Origin: Metabacillus indicus LMG 22858
GTDB lineage: Bacteria > Bacillota > Bacilli > Bacillales > Bacillaceae
Reading direction: 5' to 3'
Assembly: GCF_000708755.2 (NCBI RefSeq)
Contig: NZ_JGVU02000001.1
Location: forward strand, 492,694 to 556,693
DNA: 64,000 nt
Below, piece after piece: positions 36,006-45,921 of the stretch. A program made the position numbers and the translations under genes. Within the stretch, counting starts at the first letter, position 1, and the number at the start of each line of letters is the position of its first letter. The notes beneath the pieces are model-generated. The model made no database searches. It was given only the letters and a program-made list of their open reading frames with translations, and was not told the origin of the DNA.

Positions 36006-38075
36006 TTAACCTTGTGTTACTGTCAGCGTATCATGGTCAAGCGTTAAAGTAAGTTCTGAGATTTGGCTGCCGTCAAGCAGTACATCGGCAATGGCATCTT
36101 CTACATGCTCCTGAATGACTCTGCGGAGCGGGCGGGCACCAAAGGCAGGATGGTAGCCGAGCTCTGCTATTTTTTCTTTTGCTTCATCTGTGATGTTCAG
36201 CTTAATGTGCTGTTCATTGAGCGTTTCCTGAAGCTCATCAAGCATAATGTCTACGATTTGCAGCAAATCTGTTTTTTCCAGAGACTTAAATTCGATGATG
36301 CTGTCAAAACGGTTGAGAAATTCAGGTTTAAAAAATGACCCAAGTGACTCAAGCAATGAGCTTTCGTTCAGTGCTTCGCTGTTTCCGAAGCCAACTGTAA
36401 CTTTCTTATGGCCGGCTCCGGCATTGCTTGTCATAATAATGACGGTATCTTTAAAGCTTACCGTTCTGCCCTGGCTGTCTGTCAGGCGGCCATCCTCCAT
36501 GACTTGAAGGAACATATGCTGCACATCGGGATGCGCTTTTTCAATTTCATCAAGCAGGATGATGCTGTACGGGTTGCGGCGGACTTTTTCGGATAGCTGT
36601 CCTGCTTCCTCATGGCCGACATAGCCCGGAGGTGATCCGATAATTTTTGAGACAGAGTGTTTTTCCATATATTCACTCATGTCCAGGCGGATCAGTGAAT
36701 CACGCGTACCGAACAGCTCGGATGCAAGGGTTTTAGTCAATTCCGTTTTTCCGACTCCTGTAGGGCCGACGAACAGGAATGAACCGATTGGACGCTGTTT
36801 TGATTTCAACCCTGCCCGGCTTCTTCTGATTGCCTTTGCCACTTTCTTTACGGCTTCCTCCTGACCGATGACTTTACCGGAGAGCTTGCTTTCAAGGTTT
36901 TTCATTTGCGCCTGCTCATCTTCCTGCAGCTTGCCTATAGGAATGCCTGTTTTCTTTTCGATAATGGCCGCAATATCTTCTGCTTCCACTACTGCATGTG
37001 ATGTTGTCTGCATGCTTTCAAGCTTTATCTCCTCGTCACGCAGTTTAGCTGCAAGCTCATAGTTTTCTTCTTTAGTAGCCTGTGCTTTCTTTCGTGCGAT
37101 CTCAGCGAGTTTTTCGCTGATATCTTCACCGCCGCCTGACTGAAGGTTCTTTTTAGATCCCGCTTCATCAAGAAGATCGATGGCTTTATCTGGCAGGTAA
37201 CGGTCCTGGATATAGCGGTGCGATAGCATAACAGTTGCTTTAATCGCATCTTCCGAATAAGAAACTTCATGGTATTTTTCGTATTTGTCCTGGATGCCTT
37301 TCAAAATCTCGATGGCTTTTTCCAGTGAAGGCTCTGTAACCATGACAGGCTGGAAGCGGCGTTCAAGAGCTGCATCCTTTTCAATCTGCCGGTATTCTTT
37401 CAGAGTAGTGGCTCCGACAACCTGCAGCTCTCCGCGCGCAAGTGCCGGTTTTAAAATGTTGCCTGCGTCCATTGAGCCTTCTGCTGAACCCGCGCCTACA
37501 AGCTGGTGTATTTCATCTATAAATAGAATGATGTTTTTCTTTTGCTGAAGTTCTGAGATCAGCTGCTTCATTCTCTCTTCAAATTGCCCTCTGACCCCGG
37601 TGTTTGCTACAAGTGAAGCAACATCAAGAAGATAGACTTCCTTGTTCTTAAGTTTCGCCGGAACATCGCCCTCTGCAATTTTAAGAGCAAAGCCCTCTAC
37701 TACAGCCGTTTTGCCGACACCCGGCTCTCCAATCAAAACAGGGTTGTTTTTGTTTCTTCTGTTCAGTATCTCAACTAATCGTTCAACTTCCGCATCTCTG
37801 CCGATGACAGGATCAATCACGCCGGCTTTGGCCGCATGTGTCAGGTTGCGTGCCAGCTGATCAAGGATCCCGTTTGCGCCTTGTTTTTGTGCCGTTTGTT
37901 CAGCACGCGGACCGAATGGCTGTGATGGCGGAACATGATCGAATCCTCCGCTTGGAACGGCGCTTCTGTACTGAGCGTAGCAGTCAGAGCAGATCATGAC
38001 TTGATGGCGCTCCTGGTTGATTTGCATAGTTAAATGAACAGATGCTTTCTTAGCTTGACAGTTTTGACATAGCAT
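36006..38075 (-). CDS. clpE: ATP-dependent Clp protease ATPase subunit ClpE
   Basis: A 689-residue Hsp100 unfoldase. The N-terminal zinc finger has paired cysteines (CQNC and CSDC within the first 36 residues). AAA domain 1 (GEPGVGKT), a UVR coiled-coil module ([13 protein letters not shown]), AAA domain 2 ([18 protein letters not shown]) and a ClpB-D2-small domain follow. It delivers substrates to ClpP and clears the repressor CtsR after stress. The start MLCQNCQ has GGAGG seven to nine bases upstream. Controlled by CtsR sites upstream. Confidence 0.96.
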   Translation of the reverse strand: MLCQNCQAKKASVHLTMQINQERHQVMICSDCYAQYRSAVPSGGFDHVPPSQPFGPRAEQTAQKQGANGILDQLARNLTHAAKAGVIDPVIGRDAEVERLVEILNRRNKNNPVLIGEPGVGKTAVVEGFALKIAEGDVPAKLKNKEVYLLDVASLVANTGVRGQFEERMKQLISELQQKKNIILFIDEIHQLVGAGSAEGSMDAGNILKPALARGELQVVGATTLKEYRQIEKDAALERRFQPVMVTEPSLEKAIEILKGIQDKYEKYHEVSYSEDAIKATVMLSHRYIQDRYLPDKAIDLLDEAGSKKNLQSGGGEDISEKLAEIARKKAQATKEENYELAAKLRDEEIKLESMQTTSHAVVEAEDIAAIIEKKTGIPIGKLQEDEQAQMKNLESKLSGKVIGQEEAVKKVAKAIRRSRAGLKSKQRPIGSFLFVGPTGVGKTELTKTLASELFGTRDSLIRLDMSEYMEKHSVSKIIGSPPGYVGHEEAGQLSEKVRRNPYSIILLDEIEKAHPDVQHMFLQVMEDGRLTDSQGRTVSFKDTVIIMTSNAGAGHKKVTVGFGNSEALNESSLLESLGSFFKPEFLNRFDSIIEFKSLEKTDLLQIVDIMLDELQETLNEQHIKLNITDEAKEKIAELGYHPAFGARPLRRVIQEHVEDAIADVLLDGSQISELTLTLDHDTLTVTQG

Positions 38076-38104
38076 AGTGAAAACCTCCATACAGTAAATT
38101 TATG

Positions 38105-38127
38105 TTTGACTTTGACTATCTTTGACT
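38105..38127 (-). promoter_or_regulatory. CtsR operator, leader site
   Basis: On the minus strand AGTCAAA-GAT-AGTCAAA (38111-38127) matches the CtsR repeat exactly. A further GTCAAAC half-site directly abuts it (38105-38111). Confidence 0.85.
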
Positions 38128-38172
38128 TTTGGTTAGTAGAAAAATCATCTCAAGTGGATGATCTTGATTCTT

Positions 38173-38201
38173 ATTATAGTTTGACCTATTTTGACTTTCA
38201 A
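38173..38201 (-). promoter_or_regulatory. clpE promoter with embedded CtsR operator
   Basis: TTGAAA (38196-38201), a 17-bp spacer and TATAAT (38173-38178) on the minus strand. The spacer contains AGTCAAA-ATA-GGTCAAA (38180-38196), a second CtsR site. Confidence 0.85.
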
Positions 38202-38337
38202 GTATTTTGCTTTACCTTTTTTTTCATTTCAGGATTGAGCCATTCCTTTCCTCAAACAGTGACAATCTGTCCTTCTTTCCTGGCACCTTGTCTCATATAC
38301 ATATGAAAAGACCAGGGTTCGTATCGGAGGCATAACA

Positions 38338-39384
38338 ATGAAGAAACAGTGGTTTCAGGTCGTGCAGATAGCAGCTGTATATGTTGGAACGGTAGTAGGG
38401 GCAGGATTTGCCACCGGCCGGGAGATTGTTGAATTTTTTACGCAGTATGGCGTTTATGGAATGTTTGGCATTCTTTTATGCGGTTATTTCTTTATGCATC
38501 TTGGCTCCAAAATAATGATTATTTCAAAACGGATAGGTGCAAATTCGTATCAGGACCTTAATTTTTTCCTGTTCGGAAAATCATGCGGTACAGTCGTGAA
38601 TCTATTTATGCTTGTCGTTTTGTTCGGGGTTACGTCTGTCATGCTTTCAGGGGCGGGCGCTATTTTCGAAGAGCAGCTTAACCTTTCAAGCCGGTTTGGC
38701 GTTATGCTGACGATTGCGCTGACGCTGATTGCCATGTCATTTGGGTCAAAGGGTCTTTTCAGCGTGAATATCATTGTTGTGCCGATGCTGATTTTGTTCA
38801 GTGTTCTTGTGGCAGCCTCATCTTTTGATGCCCATTCGGCAAAGAGTCTCATGTCCGGTCATTCATCCTTTAAGTGGATCATCTCTGCCGTTTCGTACGC
38901 GGCGTTTAATCTTGCTATGGCGGAGGCTGTGCTTGTCCCGCTTGCAAAGGAAATTGAGGATGAACGAACGGCAAAATGGGGCGGGATTGCAGGCGGAGCC
39001 ATTCTCACATTTATTTTGCTCAGCAGTCATTTTGCGCTGTCTTCATTGCGGGATGTCATCTCCTACGACATCCCGATGGCAGAAGTCATGAAGGCATCTG
39101 TGTTTTCGCTTTTTATCATTTATATTCTTGTGATCTACGGGGAAGTGTTTACATCTGTAATCGGGAACCTGTTCGGTCTCGAGCGCCATCTAGTAAGCGT
39201 CGTTCCTCTTCCTGGCATGTTGATTATTGCCTTGCTGCTGTGCGGTGCGTTTTTTATCAGCCTGATTGACTACAGCTCGCTGATTGCGGTCTTGTACCCG
39301 GTTTTCGGTTACATGAGCCTCATCTTTCTCCTCTTGCTAATGGTCAGAAAAGCTCCGCCTTCCGGGAACGAAAACAAATTTTAA
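38338..39384 (+). CDS. ykvI: YkvI-family membrane protein
   Basis: A 348-residue integral membrane protein with about ten hydrophobic segments. The N-terminal VYVGTVVGAGFATGREIVEF is a helix-break motif found in LeuT-fold transporters. Function is unknown; an amino-acid or amine transporter is a reasonable guess. The ribosome site is GGAGG. Position between clpE and the que genes matches B. subtilis ykvI. Confidence 0.83.
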   Translation: MKKQWFQVVQIAAVYVGTVVGAGFATGREIVEFFTQYGVYGMFGILLCGYFFMHLGSKIMIISKRIGANSYQDLNFFLFGKSCGTVVNLFMLVVLFGVTSVMLSGAGAIFEEQLNLSSRFGVMLTIALTLIAMSFGSKGLFSVNIIVVPMLILFSVLVAASSFDAHSAKSLMSGHSSFKWIISAVSYAAFNLAMAEAVLVPLAKEIEDERTAKWGGIAGGAILTFILLSSHFALSSLRDVISYDIPMAEVMKASVFSLFIIYILVIYGEVFTSVIGNLFGLERHLVSVVPLPGMLIIALLLCGAFFISLIDYSSLIAVLYPVFGYMSLIFLLLLMVRKAPPSGNENKF

Positions 39385-39464
39385 ATAGGCAGAATAATAA
39401 AACGATTCAAACATAATAGCTTGATTTTCGTCATATTTATGAAGAAAACAACACGTAGGATTGT

Positions 39465-39641
39465 TTGACTGGTGACAGTCTTCATATTATGATGGTTTAT
39501 ATTCAGAATTTTTTATATTTTTTCGGGAGAGGTGATTGATGGGGTAATACCTTCATGACAGGGTTTCACCATCTATTATTTAAAGATTGAACTTTTCCGG
39601 GAGGTGACTCCTTTTTCGTTTCTGCGAAAAAGGGAATTTAT
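39465..39641 (+). promoter_or_regulatory. Promoter and long structured leader of the CNNM-type gene
   Basis: TTGACT (39465-39470), a 17-bp spacer and TATGAT (39488-39493) predict transcription from about 39500, so the leader is some 140 bases. It contains a ribosome site (39525-39532) before ATG-GGG-TAA at 39539-39547, a two-codon ORF. GGTGA and GATGG can pair alternatively with TCACC and CCATC (39566-39573). A hairpin CCTTTTTCG/CGAAAAAGG (39610-39633) masks the main ribosome site AAGGG. It matches no riboswitch I know. Confidence 0.6.
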
Positions 39642-40985
39642 TTGGACATAGTCAATTTGTTCATAATTGCGGTTTTAATTGCTGCGACTGCCTTTTTTGT
39701 AGCGTCTGAGTTTGCCATTGTAAAAATCCGGAGTTCCCGTCTGAATCAGCTTATTGAAGAAGGCAACAAACAGGCCCTCTCAGCAAAGCGGGTGACGGAT
39801 AATCTGGATGAGTATTTATCAGCCTGTCAGCTGGGAATCACGATTACCGCACTTGGACTTGGGTGGCTCGGGGAACCTGCGGTAGGGAAGCTTCTTCAGC
39901 CGGTTTTTGAAAAGCTGAATCTACCAAGTGCAGCTGCACACTTTTTTGCGATTGCTTTTGCTTTTGCCATTATTACCTTCCTGCACGTAGTTGTCGGAGA
40001 ACTTGCTCCGAAAACAGTCGCGATCCAAAAAGCAGAAAGGGTCACCCTGGCTTTTTCAAAACCGCTTATTGCATTTTACAGGCTGATGTTTCCGGCGATC
40101 TGGCTTCTGAACGGCTCTGCCCGAATGCTCACTCAAGCCTTTGGACTTAAGCGGGTATCTGAACATGAACTCGCTCACAGCGAAGAAGAGCTCAGGATTC
40201 TTCTGTCTGAAAGCTATGAAAGCGGGGAAATCAATCAGTCGGAATATAAATATGTGAATAAAATTTTTAAGTTCGATGACCGCATTGCCAAAGAAATCAT
40301 GGTGCCGCGCACACAGATTATATCGCTTGACAGTGATGAACCGCTGCAGGCACACCTTAAAATTATTAAAAGTGAAAAATATACAAGATACCCCGTTGTT
40401 GACGGAGATAAAGACCATATTATCGGGATGGTCAATATTAAAGAAATTTTCACCGATTTGTTTCAGTCAAAAAAACTTGAACAGTTCTCCCTAAGAACTT
40501 ATATACGGCCTGTTATTCAGGTAACTCAGTCTGTACCTGTGCAGGAGCTGCTTTTAAAAATGCAGAGAGAGCATATTCATATGGCGATTCTTATTGACGA
40601 GTATGGAGGGACTGCAGGCCTTGTCACAGTAGAGGACATTCTCGAGGAGATCGTTGGAGAAATCCGTGATGAATTCGATGCGGATGAAGTGCCTCTCGTT
40701 CAAAAGATCAATGACGATCATTACATTATTGACGGCAAAGTCCTGATCAGTGAATTAAACGATCTTTTCGGCCTTGAGCTTGATGATTCAGATGTAGATA
40801 CAATTGGCGGATGGATGCTGACTGAGAAATACGATATCCAAAAAGGAGAGCTTGTTGAACTCGGCTCTTACTCATTCAAGGTGAAAGATATGGAAAATCA
40901 CCATATCCGCTATCTGGAAATGATCCGAAAAAAAAAGGAAGCTAGCGTGCCTGTCATTCAGGATGGAATCGCTGCCACCCAATAA
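39642..40985 (+). CDS. CNNM/CorC-type membrane protein (DUF21-CBS-CorC_HlyC)
   Basis: A 447-residue protein: DUF21 membrane domain (residues 1-190, three to four TM segments, with ASEFAIVKIRSSR), a CBS pair (about 205-335, with MVPRTQI and LIDEYGGTAGLVT) and a C-terminal CorC_HlyC domain (350-430). Relatives such as B. subtilis MpfA (YhdP) export Mg2+; others are called hemolysin-like. Start is TTG, preceded by AAGGG; no in-frame ATG or GTG lies upstream. The leader suggests post-transcriptional control. Confidence 0.88.
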   Translation: MDIVNLFIIAVLIAATAFFVASEFAIVKIRSSRLNQLIEEGNKQALSAKRVTDNLDEYLSACQLGITITALGLGWLGEPAVGKLLQPVFEKLNLPSAAAHFFAIAFAFAIITFLHVVVGELAPKTVAIQKAERVTLAFSKPLIAFYRLMFPAIWLLNGSARMLTQAFGLKRVSEHELAHSEEELRILLSESYESGEINQSEYKYVNKIFKFDDRIAKEIMVPRTQIISLDSDEPLQAHLKIIKSEKYTRYPVVDGDKDHIIGMVNIKEIFTDLFQSKKLEQFSLRTYIRPVIQVTQSVPVQELLLKMQREHIHMAILIDEYGGTAGLVTVEDILEEIVGEIRDEFDADEVPLVQKINDDHYIIDGKVLISELNDLFGLELDDSDVDTIGGWMLTEKYDIQKGELVELGSYSFKVKDMENHHIRYLEMIRKKKEASVPVIQDGIAATQ

Positions 40986-41008
40986 AGATGCTGCGGCATC
41001 TTTTTTTT
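40984..41008 (+). terminator. Terminator of the CNNM-type gene
   Basis: Stem AAAGATGC/GCATCTTT, four-base loop, T run. Confidence 0.83.
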
Positions 41009-41074
41009 GTGCTAAATCACAAAGGCGGGGGCAAAATAAATAGTGAAATCTATTCAGCAAAGGAGCTGCGGGAG

Positions 41075-41197
41075 ATGACTCAATCAAAAGGACAAAAACA
41101 GCGTCAATGGGACATCCGGAAGGAATCTCAAAATGAACACGGAAAAGTAAAATCCTTTAAAGAACTTGAACAAGAAGGAACTCAAAAAAAGCAGTAA
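41075..41197 (+). CDS. Small hydrophilic protein, 40 aa
   Basis: A 40-residue, highly charged protein (MTQSKGQKQRQW start; HGKVKSFKELEQE later) with AAGGAG about nine bases upstream and a terminator just after. It looks like one of the short Bacillaceae proteins of unknown function (possibly the DUF6254 type; not certain). In-frame extension upstream to 40988 lies within the preceding terminator and is rejected. Confidence 0.58.
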   Translation: MTQSKGQKQRQWDIRKESQNEHGKVKSFKELEQEGTQKKQ

Positions 41198-41201
41198 CGC
41201 A

Positions 41202-41236
41202 AAAAGGAATCCATTTAACGGATTCCTTTTCTTCTG
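41202..41236. terminator. Bidirectional terminator
   Basis: An 11-bp stem AAAAGGAATCC/GGATTCCTTTT between converging genes. Confidence 0.85.
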
Positions 41237-41238
41237 TC

Positions 41239-42534
41239 TTAAAGCTGAAGTGACCGGTCATTTTTGCCGCATGCGAGCGCAAGTGATGCAAGCTCACGAT
41301 TCAAGTGCTTTTTATCAAGGCTCAGCCAGTCTATCGTGTCAAGTCCTTCATAAATGTATTGAGAAAAAGACCAAATATCTTCTTTAATTTCCTCCCGGTT
41401 TGTTTCAGCAATCAGGATGAGCGCTTTTAAAATAGAGGCCATAACGGAAACATCCTCTTTTCCATAATGACGGATCTGATAAAAGCTTGTATACAGGTAA
41501 TCATGAAAATCAGGCTTTGGCAGGATGACCCTAATTTTCCCTTCGCTGTCCCTGTGGTAGGGGGAAGGGGAATGATGTTTCCCGATTTTGATGAGGATCT
41601 GAGTAAGGTGCTCAATGCATGCAATGGCTGTTTCCGGGTCGTTTTTTCCTGGAGCGATGCCCCGCAAAGCGATTTCAGCAAGCTTCTGAATACCGAATTC
41701 AATGTCGTTTTTTGATTCATGATCGGCATTAAACGTGATGTATTTCAAGACATCTTCCGGGCGGATTTCTTTATTATCCGAAATAAGTGTCAAGAGTGGG
41801 ATATCTTCATCTGCATACGCTCCCTGATCTCTGTGGAACTTTACGGCTGCTCCGTGTTTTGCGGCAAAGGAAACAAGTTCATCTACAGCGATGTCTTCAA
41901 TATAGCCTTCATGTTCGCTTTTAACTTCAATCCCATCTTCGAAAGAGGGCTCTTTTTCAGTTCTTTTTTCTTCAGGTCTTTTCTTATCATCAATCGAGGC
42001 GAGTGTTTCTTTCGTGATGTTTGAAATCACGTTTCCTACTTTAATCCACTCAGTCATATGGTGAATCAGGAAGACGAACATGCCCACACATAAGAAGGCA
42101 ACAAGAATTGCAAGGGTGGGTACTATAAAGTCGTTGCTCGTCTCATTTTCTCTCACCTGGTTGAGAAGCACGAGAGAATAAATATACCCTCCAACAAACA
42201 CACCTAGCACCCGCTGTATTTTTGAATCGGTATTGAAATTATGCATGGTTCTTGGCGAGAAATTAGCCAAAAAGGTGGTCAGAACGACAAGGACAGATGA
42301 AAAGGTGATGGTTGTCATTGTAAGCAGCGAGGTGGAGGTTGCGCTCAAGATCGTGTGGGAGAGCTCTTTATCTGTCAGGAAGATGGAAGGGACATAGCTG
42401 AAATATCCTCGTGCAGCAAGGAATCTGTCAGCCGACATGCTGAGTATGGCAAGGATGAAGAAAAGGACGGCATAGGCAGCTGGCGTTATCCAGAAGTTTG
42501 ATTTTACTTTTACAAGAGCAGGTTTGAGCGGCAC
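41239..42534 (-). CDS. DUF2254 membrane protein
   Basis: A 431-residue protein with four TM segments in the first 170 residues (two before and two after a loop containing SATSTSLLTMTTITFSS) and a cytoplasmic C-terminal half. It resembles DUF2254 proteins, of unknown function. The start is GTG, seven bases after AAAGGAGG; upstream in-frame ATGs lack ribosome sites. Single gene, opposite to its neighbours. Confidence 0.8.
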   Translation of the reverse strand: MPLKPALVKVKSNFWITPAAYAVLFFILAILSMSADRFLAARGYFSYVPSIFLTDKELSHTILSATSTSLLTMTTITFSSVLVVLTTFLANFSPRTMHNFNTDSKIQRVLGVFVGGYIYSLVLLNQVRENETSNDFIVPTLAILVAFLCVGMFVFLIHHMTEWIKVGNVISNITKETLASIDDKKRPEEKRTEKEPSFEDGIEVKSEHEGYIEDIAVDELVSFAAKHGAAVKFHRDQGAYADEDIPLLTLISDNKEIRPEDVLKYITFNADHESKNDIEFGIQKLAEIALRGIAPGKNDPETAIACIEHLTQILIKIGKHHSPSPYHRDSEGKIRVILPKPDFHDYLYTSFYQIRHYGKEDVSVMASILKALILIAETNREEIKEDIWSFSQYIYEGLDTIDWLSLDKKHLNRELASLALACGKNDRSLQL

Positions 42535-42630
42535 GGCATTTCCTCCTTTAAAATAGATTGATGTAACAGACCGTTCGTGGTATAGTATGAACGGTAAAAA
42601 AAATGATAAAATCCGCGCATGTGCGTGCGG

Positions 42631-42697
42631 GAGAGGTTCTAGCACAACCCTCTATAAAAAACTAAGATCAAACAGCCAAATCTGCTGTTTTTTAGTT
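42631..42697 (+). ncRNA. PreQ1-I riboswitch with terminator, upstream of queCDEF
   Basis: AGAGGTTCTAGC at 42632-42643, ACCCTCTATAAAAAACTAA to 42664: the P1 stem, the preQ1 loop and the A-rich 3' tail are all present. A terminator stem AAACAGC/GCTGTTT with T6 follows at 42670-42693; AACTAA (42659-42664) can extend it by pairing with TTAGTT. Binding of preQ1 should lower que expression. Confidence 0.93.
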
Positions 42698-42810
42698 GAG
42701 GACTTACATGCTGGGCACTTCTGAACACTCAGGGTGTCTTTTCTTATGCCGATTTTTAGGAATCGGGTTGTGAAAGAATGCTCTCTTCTACTATGAGGAG
42801 GCAAAATATA

Positions 42811-43473
42811 ATGAAAAATGAAAAAGCGCTTGTTGTCTTCAGCGGAGGACAGGACAGCACAACTTGCCTGTTCTGGGCGAAGAAGCAATTTAAAGAAGTG
42901 GAGGCCGTAACCTTCAATTACAACCAGCGTCATAAACTGGAAATTGATGTGGCCGAACAAATCGCAAAAGAGCTTGATGTGCGCCATCATCTGCTTGATA
43001 TGTCTCTGTTAAACCAGCTGGCTCCAAATGCTCTTACAAGAGATGATATCGCCATTGAACATAAGGAAGGAGAGCTTCCGTCTACTTTTGTGCCGGGAAG
43101 AAACCTTCTCTTTTTAACATTTGCTTCAGTGCTTGCCAAACAAATTGGCGCAAAGCATATTGTGACAGGGGTATGTGAAACGGATTTCAGCGGATATCCA
43201 GATTGCCGTGATGTATTTGTAAAGTCATGCAATGTAACAATCAATCTGGCCATGGATGATCAGTTTGTCATCCATACTCCGCTTATGTGGATTGATAAGG
43301 CCGAAACATGGAAGCTTGCAGATGAGCTTTCAGCCCTTGAATATGTAAGGGATAAAACACTTACATGCTACAACGGTATTATCGCAGACGGGTGCGGAGA
43401 ATGTCCAGCCTGCCGCCTCCGTAAAAAAGGGCTTGACGAGTATATTTCAGCCAAAGGGGGAGAGGCTTCATGA
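42811..43473 (+). CDS. queC: 7-cyano-7-deazaguanine synthase QueC
   Basis: A 220-residue ATP-dependent ligase converting 7-carboxy-7-deazaguanine to preQ0. The PP-loop is [10 protein letters not shown] (residues 9-18) and the zinc ligands are in [17 protein letters not shown] precedes the ATG by nine bases; an upstream ATG at 42778 precedes that site and is not chosen. First gene of queCDEF, overlapping queD by four bases. Confidence 0.96.
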   Translation: MKNEKALVVFSGGQDSTTCLFWAKKQFKEVEAVTFNYNQRHKLEIDVAEQIAKELDVRHHLLDMSLLNQLAPNALTRDDIAIEHKEGELPSTFVPGRNLLFLTFASVLAKQIGAKHIVTGVCETDFSGYPDCRDVFVKSCNVTINLAMDDQFVIHTPLMWIDKAETWKLADELSALEYVRDKTLTCYNGIIADGCGECPACRLRKKGLDEYISAKGGEAS

Positions 43474-43907
43474 TCCAGCAAATGTATCCGCAGACACTGC
43501 ATCCCTATACGTTTGAACTTAACAAAGATATGCAGCTGTCAGCAGCACACTATGTGCCTAAAGAAGAAGCGGGCAAATGCCGGCGCCTTCATGGCCACAC
43601 GTACTTTATCAATGTAACGGTAGCAGGAGACGAGCTTGACGAATCAGGATTTCTCATAAATTTTGCCCATATCAAGCAGCTTGTGCATGACCGTTTTGAT
43701 CATACCATCTTAAATGAACATGACGTTTTTAATGATGAAGATCCAAATAAATTCCCTACGACAGAAGTGGTAGCGCGAACAATCTGCGAAATGATTCAGC
43801 AGCATTTGGACAGTCTTTCCCACAAACCGAAATGTGTTGGAGTATTTGTCCGTGAAACCCCGACAAGCTACGTCATGTATCGTCCAAAGCTGGTGAAAAA
43901 AGGATGA
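43470..43907 (+). CDS. queD: 6-carboxytetrahydropterin synthase QueD
   Basis: A 145-residue PTPS-like enzyme forming 6-carboxytetrahydropterin from dihydroneopterin triphosphate. Zinc ligands are His27-type in SAAHYV and the HGHTY motif; the catalytic Cys is in GKCRRLHGH. Overlaps both neighbours by four bases. Confidence 0.94.
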   Translation: MIQQMYPQTLHPYTFELNKDMQLSAAHYVPKEEAGKCRRLHGHTYFINVTVAGDELDESGFLINFAHIKQLVHDRFDHTILNEHDVFNDEDPNKFPTTEVVARTICEMIQQHLDSLSHKPKCVGVFVRETPTSYVMYRPKLVKKG

Positions 43908-44632
43908 AGAAGTTTCCGGTTTTGGAGATTTTCGGCCCGACTATCCAGGGAGAAGGCATGGTCATCGGCCAGAAGACGATGTTTGTCAGAACGGCGGGAT
44001 GCGATTATTCCTGCAGCTGGTGTGATTCTGCTTTCACATGGGATGGTTCAGCTAAAGATGACATCAGGCAGCTCACTGCAGAACAAATCTGGAACGAGCT
44101 GTCTGAACTGGGAGGAGATCTTTTTTCCCATGTTACGATTTCCGGCGGGAACCCGGCTTTGCTCGTTCACTTATCAGAGCTGGTTGACCTGCTGCATGAG
44201 AAGGAGATAAAGGTTGCCATCGAAACGCAGGGCAGCCGTCTTCAGCCATGGTTTTCCAAAATTGATGATTTGACCATTTCACCTAAACCTCCAAGCTCGG
44301 GAATGAGCACGGATTTCGATAAACTGAAGGAAATCATCGATTATCTGGACATAGAAAACAGGCTTGGTCATGCGAGTCTTAAAGTGGTCGTTTTTGATGA
44401 AGCAGACCTTGAATTTGCTAAAAAAGTGCACATCACGTATCCAGAGCTTCCATTCTACATTCAAGTAGGCAATGATCTTGTGCAGGAAACTAGCGACGAC
44501 AAGCTGATTGGACATCTGCTGTCCAGATACGAATGGCTGATTGAACGGTCAGCAAAAGAAAAAGAGCTTAACAGTGCCCGTATTCTGCCTCAGCTCCATA
44601 CGCTCGTATGGGGAAATAAAAGGGGAGTTTAA
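43904..44632 (+). CDS. queE: 7-carboxy-7-deazaguanine synthase QueE
   Basis: A 242-residue radical SAM enzyme making the deazaguanine ring. The cluster motif is CDYSCSWC (CxxxCxxC) near residue 34, with GEG upstream (IQGEGMVIG) and the SGGNP SAM loop at about 86. Coupled to queD. Confidence 0.94.
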   Translation: MKKFPVLEIFGPTIQGEGMVIGQKTMFVRTAGCDYSCSWCDSAFTWDGSAKDDIRQLTAEQIWNELSELGGDLFSHVTISGGNPALLVHLSELVDLLHEKEIKVAIETQGSRLQPWFSKIDDLTISPKPPSSGMSTDFDKLKEIIDYLDIENRLGHASLKVVVFDEADLEFAKKVHITYPELPFYIQVGNDLVQETSDDKLIGHLLSRYEWLIERSAKEKELNSARILPQLHTLVWGNKRGV

Positions 44633-44651
44633 CATAGAAAGGACGTATAAA

Positions 44652-45149
44652 ATGGCTGGAAGAATAGATTCAGAACTGACAGATGTAACTTTGCTCGGAA
44701 ATCAGGGGACAAACTATTTGTTTGAGTACAGCCCTGAGATCCTTGAGTCATTTGATAATAAGCATGTGAACCGTGATTACTTTGTAAAGTTCAACTGCCC
44801 GGAGTTTACAAGTCTTTGCCCGAAAACAGGACAGCCTGATTTCGCGACCATTTACATCAGTTACATTCCTGACAGGAAAATGGTGGAAAGTAAATCACTG
44901 AAACTTTATTTGTTCAGCTTCAGAAATCACGGAGATTTCCATGAAGACTGCATGAATATCATTATGAATGATCTGATTGAACTTATGGATCCGCGCTATA
45001 TTGAGGTCTGGGGCAAGTTTACACCGCGCGGCGGTATTTCCATCGACCCGTACACAAACTATGGAAAACCAGGGACAAAGTACGAGAAAATGGCGGAGCA
45101 CCGCATGATGAACCACGATATGTATCCGGAGAAAATTGATAACCGATAA
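44652..45149 (+). CDS. queF: NADPH-dependent 7-cyano-7-deazaguanine reductase QueF
   Basis: A 165-residue T-fold enzyme reducing the nitrile of preQ0 to the amine of preQ1. The catalytic Cys is in CPETGQPDFA-like context ([11 protein letters not shown] near residue 55), the binding Glu and Asp follow. AAAGGACG precedes the ATG. A longer frame starting inside queE is rejected. Last gene of the operon; its product is the riboswitch ligand. Confidence 0.95.
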   Translation: MAGRIDSELTDVTLLGNQGTNYLFEYSPEILESFDNKHVNRDYFVKFNCPEFTSLCPKTGQPDFATIYISYIPDRKMVESKSLKLYLFSFRNHGDFHEDCMNIIMNDLIELMDPRYIEVWGKFTPRGGISIDPYTNYGKPGTKYEKMAEHRMMNHDMYPEKIDNR

Positions 45150-45321
45150 AAAAAATTACCGAGAAAATTTGCTTTTTATTTTCATACATGGTATGGTTTA
45201 AAAGAATTATTTTTGTTCGGTACGCAAGGAAAGACAAAGTTTACAACTTTTCGCCTTTTGTTATCACAAGAGCAAGGATAGTAATACAAAGTATGCTAAA
45301 GCATACGAGGAGGCAACAACA

Positions 45322-45522
45322 ATGGAACAAGGTACAGTAAAATGGTTTAACGCAGAAAAAGGTTTCGGATTCATCGAGCGCGAAGGCGGAGAAGACGTAT
45401 TCGTTCATTTCTCAGCTATTCAAGGCGAAGGTTTCAAAACTTTAGACGAAGGCCAAGCAGTTACTTTTGACGTAGAGCAAGGTCAACGCGGACCTCAAGC
45501 AACTAACGTTCAAAAAGCTTAA
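45322..45522 (+). CDS. Cold-shock protein (CspB type)
   Basis: A 66-residue OB-fold RNA chaperone with RNP1 (KGFGFI) and RNP2 (DVFVHF). GAGGAGG lies upstream. A GTATGC-TAAA-GCATAC hairpin (45291-45306) is just before the ribosome site, and the AT-rich 170-base leader resembles those of cold-inducible csp genes. Which csp paralogue it is cannot be told. Confidence 0.95.
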   Translation: MEQGTVKWFNAEKGFGFIEREGGEDVFVHFSAIQGEGFKTLDEGQAVTFDVEQGQRGPQATNVQKA

Positions 45523-45540
45523 TTGTTAAGCTGACATATA

Positions 45541-45574
45541 AAAACAGTCTCTTTTAAAGAGGCTGTTTTTTTTG
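45541..45574 (+). terminator. csp terminator
   Basis: Stem AAACAGTCTC/GAGGCTGTTT followed by T8. Confidence 0.85.
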
Positions 45575-45593
45575 CGCATTTTTATAGGGTAAA

Positions 45594-45619
45594 TAAAAAT
45601 CCGCCCGTTTTGCGGGCGG
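45594..45619 (-). terminator. Terminator on the minus strand
   Basis: GC stem CCGCCCG/CGGGCGG (45601-45619) with TTTTT after it on the minus strand; it supports a minus-strand gene just upstream. Confidence 0.75.
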
Positions 45620-45632
45620 GGGACTTGCTGAT

Positions 45633-45764
45633 TTATGGCTTATTTGTCTGGTGGTTTGAAACGGGTGACTTGTTTGCCTTTGGCTTTAAATTTTTCAGCC
45701 TGCTTTTAATGTAATCCTTGATCATGTCGCGTTTGCGCTTCAGGCGCTTATCACGGTTTTTCAT
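45633..45764 (-). CDS. Small basic protein, 43 aa
   Basis: A 43-residue, strongly basic protein (MKNRDKRLKRKRDMIKDYIK start). GGTG stands seven bases before the ATG, and a minus-strand terminator follows the stop. No family recognised. The charge pattern would suit nucleic-acid or ribosome binding, but that is a guess. A 99-residue extension of the same frame has no ribosome site. Confidence 0.5.
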   Translation of the reverse strand: MKNRDKRLKRKRDMIKDYIKSRLKNLKPKANKSPVSNHQTNKP

Positions 45765-45886
45765 GCGAATCACCATCCCATGCAGAAGAATTACGTGCAC
45801 ACTTCTATTATAACCCGGATTTGCATTGCGCGACATGGCAGTCTTGTATTTTTTATATGCGCATTGCCCCGAAAAAAACTTGCCGG

Positions 45887-45915
45887 TTGACCAATCGGCT
45901 GTCATGATGTAATAT
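45887..45915 (+). promoter_or_regulatory. Promoter of the candidate RNA at 45922-46151
   Basis: TTGACC, 17-bp spacer, TAATAT; transcription expected from about 45922. Confidence 0.6.
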
Positions 45916-45921
45916 ACTACT

